DNA of 64,000 nt from assembly GCA_041744575.1 (NCBI GenBank), contig JBGTKP010000049.1, forward strand, positions 62,001-126,000. The letters run 5' to 3'. The notes beneath the pieces are model-generated. The model ran no database searches, was not told where the DNA came from, and was given only the letters and a program-made list of their open reading frames with translations. Position numbers and translations under genes: made by a program. Positions 53,717-61,049 of the stretch are shown here, piece by piece. Each line of letters opens with the position of its first letter. The first letter of the stretch is position 1. This DNA is from JTS-RE37 sp041744575. GTDB lineage: Bacteria; Bacteroidota; Bacteroidia; Flavobacteriales; Flavobacteriaceae.

Positions 53717-55540
53717 CTATTCCTTCATCGACTGGATGATGCGCTCGTCGGAATGCTTCCCGGCAAAATTGGTGGCACATTCAATGAGCGCAAGATGCGA
53801 ATAGGCCTGAGGAAAATTTCCAAGCAGTCGCTTGCTGTTAAAATCGATGTCCTCGCTGAATAGTCCTAAATGATTACTGTAAGTTAATATCTGATCAAAA
53901 TGTGACAAGGCTTTCTCCTCTTCACCGATTTTAAACAGGCTGTTGATGAACCAGAAGGTACAGATGGTAAATGATGAAGATGGCAGCCCAAAATCGTCCT
54001 CGTTTTTGTACCGGTACAGTAGGCCTTCATGGCTCAGTTCTTTTTCAATTGCTTTTACCGTACTCACATATTTCGGGTCTTTGGCTTCAATAAAACCATA
54101 CGATTCCATCAAAAGGACCGAAGCATCCAGATGGGTGGATCCATAAGATTGCACGAACGCATTCACTTCCGGATTCCAGGCATTTTGATGAATGTCATTT
54201 TTAATTTCCCGTTCCAGAACAGTCCATTTTTCAATTTTATGTGCCTTGTTGAAAATGCGGGCTATTTTCACCGCCCTGTCCAGAGCCACCCAACAAAGTA
54301 CCTTAGAAAAGGTAAAATGACGATCTTCCGTGCGGAATTCCCAGATGCCTTTATCCCTTTCCTGCCAGTGGTTCGAAACAATCCATACGATCCCCTTGGT
54401 GATGCTCCATAAATCTTCTCCGTCCTCCATTTCCGTATGAAAATTCATCAGTTGCTCGTAAATCACATCCATCAGAATTCCATAGACATCATTTTGTTTT
54501 TGGGCATAGGCCGCATTGCCTATTCTTACCGGTTTGGATCCCTTATAGCCGCTGAGGTGATCCAAAGTTTCCTCGGTGAGCTTCTTCTCTTTGTTGATGC
54601 CGTACATGATCTGCAATTTTTCATCCTTATCGGGAATAAGGCCAATGATAAACCGAAGATACCGGCGGGCCACATTCTTGTGCCCAAGTTCTGAAATCAC
54701 CTTTACTACCATGGAAGCATCCCGGATCCAGCAAAACCTGTAGTCCCAGTTGCGAACTTCGCCAATGGTTTCGGGAAGGGAGGTAGTAGGTGCTGCGAGG
54801 ACCGCCCCCGATTTATCATAACTAAGCATTTTCAGAGTAATAGCACTCCGGCTGATCTCATTATTGTACTTTTTGTACTTCGGAGTATCATTGCTCCAGT
54901 TGAGCCAATACACTTTTGTCCTTTCCAGTTCCAGGTATATTTTCTGGGTGTTGGGATGCAATAGTTTTTCATTATAACCGATAAGGAAATAGCCATCCTT
55001 GGTTAAATCAATCTCCCGGCCCTCCACCACTGCATTTTTATTAAATGAGGTGTAGAGAAATACAGTATCAAACTTTACGGCATGGGTCAGGCTGGCGACA
55101 AAATGATGTTTCACATACGTTTTTGTCTCGCCCAGGGCATATTCAAGTTTAGGATCATATTTTACACGGAATTTGGGTTTCCCCGAAAGGTGCTTTACGT
55201 AACGCCCAATCTCCGGAGGAGAATGGAATGTGCCGTCATCATTGCGATATCTTGGCATAAAATCGCGGATTTCAAATGCATTCTTCCCATCTGAAAATTT
55301 TGTGATAAGCAAAGCTGTATTTTTTTTATAACGCTGTTCGATGGTATAGGAATCCGCTACAAGAATTTCAAAACTCCCCCCAATTTCTTCATCCAGCAGT
55401 TTCGCAAATACGGATGGCGAATCAAATTCCGGGAGGCAACACCAGTCAATGCTCCCCGTTTTAGAGATTAACGCTGCGCTCCTGCAATTCCCGATAATAC
55501 CGTAATCCAAATTATCCATTCGATTTAAATCTTGATTCAT
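53717..55540 (-). CDS. Glycoside hydrolase family 15 protein (trehalase/glucoamylase-like)
   Basis: The 607-residue protein has an N-terminal domain of unknown fold specific to the trehalase-like GH15 group (LDYGIIGNCRSAALISKTGS; DWCCLPEFDSPSVFAKLLD). The (alpha/alpha)6 barrel follows, with the substrate segment ETIGEVRNWDYRFCWIRDAS. The barrel runs to the end (HLALIECATNFAGKHS). In mycobacteria such a protein is a trehalase; glucoamylase activity is the alternative. No signal peptide is visible, so it acts in the cytoplasm. The ATG at 55540 is preferred: the open frame continues to 55849 but would overlap the trehalose synthase gene. Divergent pairing with that gene supports a trehalase role. 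Confidence 0.87.
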   Translation of the reverse strand: MNQDLNRMDNLDYGIIGNCRSAALISKTGSIDWCCLPEFDSPSVFAKLLDEEIGGSFEILVADSYTIEQRYKKNTALLITKFSDGKNAFEIRDFMPRYRNDDGTFHSPPEIGRYVKHLSGKPKFRVKYDPKLEYALGETKTYVKHHFVASLTHAVKFDTVFLYTSFNKNAVVEGREIDLTKDGYFLIGYNEKLLHPNTQKIYLELERTKVYWLNWSNDTPKYKKYNNEISRSAITLKMLSYDKSGAVLAAPTTSLPETIGEVRNWDYRFCWIRDASMVVKVISELGHKNVARRYLRFIIGLIPDKDEKLQIMYGINKEKKLTEETLDHLSGYKGSKPVRIGNAAYAQKQNDVYGILMDVIYEQLMNFHTEMEDGEDLWSITKGIVWIVSNHWQERDKGIWEFRTEDRHFTFSKVLCWVALDRAVKIARIFNKAHKIEKWTVLEREIKNDIHQNAWNPEVNAFVQSYGSTHLDASVLLMESYGFIEAKDPKYVSTVKAIEKELSHEGLLYRYKNEDDFGLPSSSFTICTFWFINSLFKIGEEEKALSHFDQILTYSNHLGLFSEDIDFNSKRLLGNFPQAYSHLALIECATNFAGKHSDERIIQSMKE

Positions 55541-55622
55541 ATGGGCAATCAATTGTAATTGCCTTTCTTTTTGCCGAAATTTATACAAATTATAATCAAT
55601 ACAAGACCAAAAGCGCCAATTT

Positions 55623-57836
55623 ATGGGCAAAACAATCATAATCTCCAACAGACTCCCCGTACAATTGCAAATCAGCAACGGCAAACTCAAAGCAGTACCT
55701 AGTGTGGGGGGACTGGCGACCGGCATGAAGTCTGTCCATTCGGGTGACGATGGCCTGTGGATTGGTTGGAGTGGACTGACCGATGAAGAAATTCCACCGG
55801 AGCTGTCCCGCGAGATAGACGATGCCCTAACGCAACACGGGGCATCCAAAGTCCTTCTTTCTGAACAGGAAGTGGAAGGATACTATTATGGATTCAGTAA
55901 CCGAACCATCTGGCCTCTATTTCATTACTTTCTTGAATATACGGAATTTGAGTTGGGCTATTGGGAGACCTATAAAAAAGTCAACCGGAAATTTGCCGAC
56001 GCGGTTTTGGAAAGGACAGATGAGAATGATACCATCTGGGTGCATGACTACCAGTTGATGCTGGTTCCTCAGATGGTGAGAGAGAACCGGCCTGAAATGA
56101 GTATTGGTTTCTTCCTTCATATTCCCTTCCCCTCTTTTGAGATTTTCAGGACCCTGCCTTGGCGGGAAGAACTTTTAAACGGACTTCTCGGGGCAGACCT
56201 TATCGGCTTTCACACCTACGACTACGAGCGGCATTTTCTGAGTTCCGTAAGAAGGCTGCTGGGGTTGGAGGTAAGTTTTAACGAAGTTTTTTTGGCTGAT
56301 CGGGTAATTAAGGTCGACTCTTTCCCCATGGGCATCGATTATAAGAAATTCAGTGAAGCTGCCAAAGAGCATGCCACCCGAAGCCGGGATCAGCGCTCTG
56401 AACTGCAGCAAAGGCTGGATATGCATAAAAAATCTGCTCCTTCTTCCAGACTTATTCTATCCATAGACCGGCTGGACTACAGCAAGGGCATCGCGAAACG
56501 TCTCAATGCTTTTGAATACTTCCTTAATAAATATCCCGGTTATAAGGAGAAGGTGCGGCTGATCATCCTAACCGTCCCCTCAAGATCGGAAGTACCCCAG
56601 TACCAGCTGCTAAAGAAGGAAGTCGATGAACTTGTCGGCAGGATCAACGGTCAATTCTCAACAGTTAACTGGACGCCCATTTGGTACTTTTACCGCTCCA
56701 TGCCATTTGATAACCTCATAGACCTGTATACCTCAAGTGATATCGCCTGGCTTACTCCCCTCAGAGACGGCATGAATCTGGTCGCGAAGGAATATGTCGC
56801 CACGCGTACAGACAAGACAGGCGTACTGATACTCAGCGAAATGGCGGGAGCTGCCAACGAAATGAACGAGGCACTGCTCATAAATCCGAATAATTTTGAA
56901 CAGATTGCGGATGCGCTTGATGAGGCCATTCATATGCCCATTGAGGAACAGCAAAGACGAAACGTTGAAATTCAGAGCCGGTTAGAACGCTACAATGTAG
57001 AAAAGTGGGCCAATAGTTTTATGAATTCCCTAAGGGCACAGAAAGACAGGGATGCGCAGCACGTTTCTAAAAGCATGTCAGGCCCGTTGTTAAAGACCAT
57101 CCTCGGACACTATTCCAGTTCAGGTTCGCGGGTCCTGTTTATAGACTATGACGGCACCCTGGCAGGATTTAATGCAGATCCTCAGAAAGCGATGCCGGAT
57201 GCTGACATGTACAACTTGTTGGATGATCTTAGTAAGCAGGAAGGCACGGAATTGTATTTGATAAGCGGGAGGGATAAGGATACATTTTCGCGATGGTTCC
57301 TTCCAAAGAAATACAATATGATCGTAGAGCATGGGGTTTGGATCTCCCGATTCGGGAAGGAATTCGAACTGCTCGAAAATCTTAAAAACGACTGGATGAA
57401 GAATATAAGGCCGGTCCTGGAATCTTTTGTAGATCGTACCCCCGGAAGTTTTATAGAGGAAAAGAACTATTCCCTGGCGTGGCATTACAGGAAAACGGAT
57501 CCTGATTTTGGCAACCAAAGGGCTACGGAACTCAATACGGTTTTGACCAGCCTCATAGGAAATGACAACCTGAGTGTCCTTAACGGGAATAAGGTAATGG
57601 AAGTCAAGAGCAGCAATGTCAATAAAGGCAGGGCCGTCATGCGTATCCTGGCCGAAGCAAATTATGATTTTATCTTTGCCATAGGGGATGACTGGACGGA
57701 CGAATTCATGTTCCAGCAACTTCCTGAGACCGCTGTAACTGTTAAGGTAGGACGTCAGAAGACACAGGCCAGATATTATGTGGAGAATACGGTAAAAGTA
57801 CGCGAGCTGCTGAGGGCAATGGTAAATGCCGTCTGA
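55623..57836 (+). CDS. Bifunctional trehalose-6-phosphate synthase/phosphatase
   Basis: The 737-residue fusion makes trehalose from UDP-glucose and glucose-6-phosphate in two steps. Residues 1 to about 470 are a GT20 synthase (TIIISNRLPVQL; HDYQLMLVPQMVRE; LTPLRDGMNLVAKEYVA). Residues about 500-737 are a HAD phosphatase of OtsB type with DYDGTLAG (Asp508 nucleophile, Asp510), LISGRDKDTF and AIGDDWTDEFMF. Both active-site sets look intact, so one polypeptide can give free trehalose. It is divergent from GH15, with 82 bases between the starts, as expected of genes for making and breaking trehalose. Confidence 0.95.
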   Translation: MGKTIIISNRLPVQLQISNGKLKAVPSVGGLATGMKSVHSGDDGLWIGWSGLTDEEIPPELSREIDDALTQHGASKVLLSEQEVEGYYYGFSNRTIWPLFHYFLEYTEFELGYWETYKKVNRKFADAVLERTDENDTIWVHDYQLMLVPQMVRENRPEMSIGFFLHIPFPSFEIFRTLPWREELLNGLLGADLIGFHTYDYERHFLSSVRRLLGLEVSFNEVFLADRVIKVDSFPMGIDYKKFSEAAKEHATRSRDQRSELQQRLDMHKKSAPSSRLILSIDRLDYSKGIAKRLNAFEYFLNKYPGYKEKVRLIILTVPSRSEVPQYQLLKKEVDELVGRINGQFSTVNWTPIWYFYRSMPFDNLIDLYTSSDIAWLTPLRDGMNLVAKEYVATRTDKTGVLILSEMAGAANEMNEALLINPNNFEQIADALDEAIHMPIEEQQRRNVEIQSRLERYNVEKWANSFMNSLRAQKDRDAQHVSKSMSGPLLKTILGHYSSSGSRVLFIDYDGTLAGFNADPQKAMPDADMYNLLDDLSKQEGTELYLISGRDKDTFSRWFLPKKYNMIVEHGVWISRFGKEFELLENLKNDWMKNIRPVLESFVDRTPGSFIEEKNYSLAWHYRKTDPDFGNQRATELNTVLTSLIGNDNLSVLNGNKVMEVKSSNVNKGRAVMRILAEANYDFIFAIGDDWTDEFMFQQLPETAVTVKVGRQKTQARYYVENTVKVRELLRAMVNAV

Positions 57837-57988
57837 AAACAGGAAGCGTTACCCGCTGTCTGCGACCACACAAATTTCCATACCTGCCCGGATGAATCGT
57901 TCCGACCTCCTCACCGCTTCTGTGGACCCGCGGGTTAAGCAGTGCTTATTAAAAACCGGCCATTGACCACTTATCTGTAGAATACCCT

Positions 57989-57996
57989 TAAATTTG
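57989..57996 (+). promoter_or_regulatory. Putative -7 element of maeB
   Basis: TAAATTTG matches the consensus exactly, 19 bases before the ATG. No TTG lies 19 bases upstream. AAGGAG at 58004-58009 is a possible Shine-Dalgarno, seven to eight bases from the start. Confidence 0.45.
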
Positions 57997-58015
57997 CGCA
58001 TGTAAAGGAGAACTT

Positions 58016-60313
58016 ATGAGCAAACAAAAGCAGCGGAGGGAAGCATTGGTATACCATGCCAAGCCCCAGCCCGGGAAAATAAAAATCGTCCCCACAAAAC
58101 CGTATGCCACCCAGCGTGATCTGGCTCTTGCTTACTCCCCCGGTGTCGCCGAACCCTGTTTGGAAATCAAAAAAAATAAGGAGAACGTCTTTAAATATAC
58201 TGCCAAAGGGAACCTTGTTGCAATTATCACCAATGGTACTGCGGTACTCGGACTCGGAAATATCGGTCCGGAGGCGGCAAAACCTGTGATGGAAGGAAAA
58301 AGCGTGCTCTTTAAAATATTCGCAGATATCGATGCTATTGACATTGAACTGGACACATTGGATATAGATAAATTTGTTGAGACGGTTAAAATCATTGCCC
58401 CAACTTTTGGAGGGATCAATCTGGAGGATATCAAGGCTCCGGAAGCATTTGAAATAGAGCGGAGGTTAAAGGAAGAACTCGACATCCCGGTAATGCATGA
58501 TGATCAGCACGGAACCGCGATAATTTCTGCAGCCGCGTTGCTGAATGCTCTTGAAATAGCAAAGAAAAAAATCGGAGAGGTCCGCATTGTTATAAGCGGG
58601 GCAGGAGCTGCCGCAGTTTCCTGTACCAAACTCTACAAGGCTTTTGGAGCAAAGTCTGATAATATTGTCATGCTTGACAGTAAGGGAGTGATAAGGGCAG
58701 ATGCCGAGAACCTGGCGCCATCCAAACTGGAATTTGCCACCATACGGAAGATTGACACCCTTACGGAAGCTATGAAAAATGCTGATGTATTTATTGGGCT
58801 GTCCATCGCTGATATCCTATCTCCGGATATGCTCAGGTCTATGGCTAAAAGGCCTATTGTTTTCGCCATGGCCAATCCTGATCCGGAGATTAATTATGAT
58901 CTTGCAAGAAGTACCCGGGAAGACATCATCATGGCAACCGGACGTTCCGATCATCCGAATCAGGTAAACAATGTATTGGGATTTCCATTTATCTTCCGGG
59001 GAGCACTCGATGTTCGGGCTACCTCTATCAATGAGGCAATGAAAATGGCTGCTGTAAAGGCGCTGGCAAACCTTGCGAAGGCGCCTGTCCCTGAACAGGT
59101 GAATATTGCCTATGGTGAAACCAGGCTGACTTTCGGAAAGGACTATATCATTCCCAAACCATTTGATCCTAGGTTGATCTCCGAGGTACCTCCCGCAGTG
59201 GCGAAGGCGGCAATGGAAAGTGGAATTGCCAGGGCACCAATCCTGGATTGGGAAGTGTACAGGGAAGAACTGTTGCAGCGATCCGGTGATGATAACAAGG
59301 TGATGCGCTTGCTGATGAACCGGGCTAAAATGGATCCGAAGAAAATCGTTTTTACGGAAGCAGATCACCTGGACGTATTGAAAGCCGCCCAGATCGTACA
59401 CGAAGAGGGTATTGCATTTCCGGTATTACTCGGTCACAGGCCAACCATACTTGAATTAAAAAAAGAGTTGGAGTTTGATGCCGAGATTCCCATCATCGAT
59501 CCCAATGCCGATGGAACGGCCGATCAGCGCAACATCTATGCGGAGAAATACTGGCAGAACAGGAGACGAAGCGGATCAACCCTCTACAATGCCAAATCAA
59601 AAATGCGCGAACGCAATTACTTCGGTTCCATGATGGTTCTGGAGGGCGATGCCGATGGGATGATATCAGGATATTCAAGAGCGTATCCAAGGGTCGTCAG
59701 ACCGGTTTTTGAAGTTATAGGCAGGTCGGCCAATGTAAGGAAAGCAGCCACGGTGCACATAATGATCACCAAAAGGGGTCCGATGTTTCTCGCCGATACC
59801 TCAATTAACATTGATCCGACCGCGGATGAGCTCGCAGAAATCGCACGAATGACCGCCCATGTCGCAGTGACTTTCGGTTTTGATCCAGTTATGGCATTTT
59901 TGTCTTATGCCAATTTCGGCTCTTCCAATCATCCCCATGCCGTTAAAGTAAGAAAGGCCGTTGAAATTCTTCATACTCAAAACCCGGAACTTGTTGTGGA
60001 TGGCGAAATTCAAACTGATTTCGCTTTGAACCAGACGTTGCATGAAAGTCAGTTCCCCTTTTCCAAATTGGTTGGGAAAAAAGTGAATACCCTTATATTT
60101 CCGAATCTCGAAGCCGCCAATATCACCTACAAACTTCTCAAGGAACTCAATAATGCCGATTCTATCGGCCCTATCATGCTTGGCCTGCGGAAGCCGGTAC
60201 ACATTCTCCAACTGGGAGCCACTGTGGAGGAGATGGTGAATATGACCGCGGTTGCCGTCATTGATGCCCAGGAAAGGGAAAAGAGGAAAAAGGCGAAATC
60301 CGTAGGCAGTTAA
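58016..60313 (+). CDS. maeB: NADP-dependent malic enzyme with C-terminal phosphotransacetylase-like domain
   Basis: The 765-residue hybrid enzyme decarboxylates malate to pyruvate. Residues 1 to about 430 are the malic domain (YSPGVAEPCLEI; VMHDDQHGTAIISAAAL; VISGAGAAAVSC; FAMANPDPEI). About 440-765 is a PTA-like domain that usually serves as an acetyl-CoA sensing regulatory part without activity. ATG at 58016 follows an AAGGAG sequence. It is the first of maeB-ruvA-sprA, a grouping that is familiar in Flavobacteriia. Confidence 0.95.
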   Translation: MSKQKQRREALVYHAKPQPGKIKIVPTKPYATQRDLALAYSPGVAEPCLEIKKNKENVFKYTAKGNLVAIITNGTAVLGLGNIGPEAAKPVMEGKSVLFKIFADIDAIDIELDTLDIDKFVETVKIIAPTFGGINLEDIKAPEAFEIERRLKEELDIPVMHDDQHGTAIISAAALLNALEIAKKKIGEVRIVISGAGAAAVSCTKLYKAFGAKSDNIVMLDSKGVIRADAENLAPSKLEFATIRKIDTLTEAMKNADVFIGLSIADILSPDMLRSMAKRPIVFAMANPDPEINYDLARSTREDIIMATGRSDHPNQVNNVLGFPFIFRGALDVRATSINEAMKMAAVKALANLAKAPVPEQVNIAYGETRLTFGKDYIIPKPFDPRLISEVPPAVAKAAMESGIARAPILDWEVYREELLQRSGDDNKVMRLLMNRAKMDPKKIVFTEADHLDVLKAAQIVHEEGIAFPVLLGHRPTILELKKELEFDAEIPIIDPNADGTADQRNIYAEKYWQNRRRSGSTLYNAKSKMRERNYFGSMMVLEGDADGMISGYSRAYPRVVRPVFEVIGRSANVRKAATVHIMITKRGPMFLADTSINIDPTADELAEIARMTAHVAVTFGFDPVMAFLSYANFGSSNHPHAVKVRKAVEILHTQNPELVVDGEIQTDFALNQTLHESQFPFSKLVGKKVNTLIFPNLEAANITYKLLKELNNADSIGPIMLGLRKPVHILQLGATVEEMVNMTAVAVIDAQEREKRKKAKSVGS

Positions 60314-60462
60314 ACTTCCGGGAATCAATGGCCAAATGTATCGTACTACATTAAGAAAGTGTGCTTATCATGCCCCCTGATCCTAAACAAAATGAATTGT
60401 GCCTGTCGGCAACTTCAGACCCTACCGGCGGTACTCAGTGACCCATTAAAAACAACACCGGA

Positions 60463-61044
60463 ATGATTAATCATCTGAAAGGAAAGCTTGTAGAAAAAAA
60501 TCCAACCCATGTCGTAATCGAATGTTCCGGGGTAGGCTATTTCGTGAATATTTCACTGCATACCTACTCCATGATTGGAGAGGGAGAAAACATACATCTT
60601 TACACCCACTTGCAGATCAAGGAAGACGCCCATACATTATTCGGCTTTTCGGAAAAATCAGAAAGGGAAATTTTCAGGTTGCTTTTATCCGTTTCCGGCA
60701 TTGGATCCAGCACTGCCAGAACGATGCTTTCTTCCCTTAGTCCGGTGCAAATTAGAGACGCCATCGCCTCTGGCAATGCCCCAGTTATCCAGGCAGTCAA
60801 GGGGATAGGAGCCAAGACGGCACAGCGGGTTATTTTGGATTTGCGGGACAAGATTTTAAAAGTATATGATATCGGCCAAGTTTCGGTAAATCCGGACAAT
60901 ACAACCAGGGAAGAAGCGTTATCTGCTTTAGAGGTTCTTGGATTTGTTCGGAAACAGGCGGAACAGGCTGTGAACAAGGTAGTCACCCAGAACCCCGCAC
61001 TAAGCGTAGAGGAGATCATAAAACTTTCGCTTAAAAATTTATAG
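60463..61044 (+). CDS. ruvA: Holliday junction-binding protein RuvA
   Basis: The 193-residue RuvA has the OB-fold domain (MINHLKGKLVEKNPTHVVIE), two helix-hairpin-helix motifs (SVSGIGSSTARTMLSSL; AVKGIGAKTAQRVILDL) and a C-terminal RuvB-contacting domain (EALSALEVLGFVRKQAEQAV). It tetramerises on four-way junctions and loads RuvB. sprA starts five bases after its stop, so the two are read together. Confidence 0.97.
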   Translation: MINHLKGKLVEKNPTHVVIECSGVGYFVNISLHTYSMIGEGENIHLYTHLQIKEDAHTLFGFSEKSEREIFRLLLSVSGIGSSTARTMLSSLSPVQIRDAIASGNAPVIQAVKGIGAKTAQRVILDLRDKILKVYDIGQVSVNPDNTTREEALSALEVLGFVRKQAEQAVNKVVTQNPALSVEEIIKLSLKNL

Positions 61045-61049
61045 CAAGT

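Noticed and set aside
55541..55849. N-terminal extension of the GH15 protein
   Set aside because: It would overlap the trehalose synthase coding start by over 200 bases, and the conserved GH15 N-terminus begins at about 55540.
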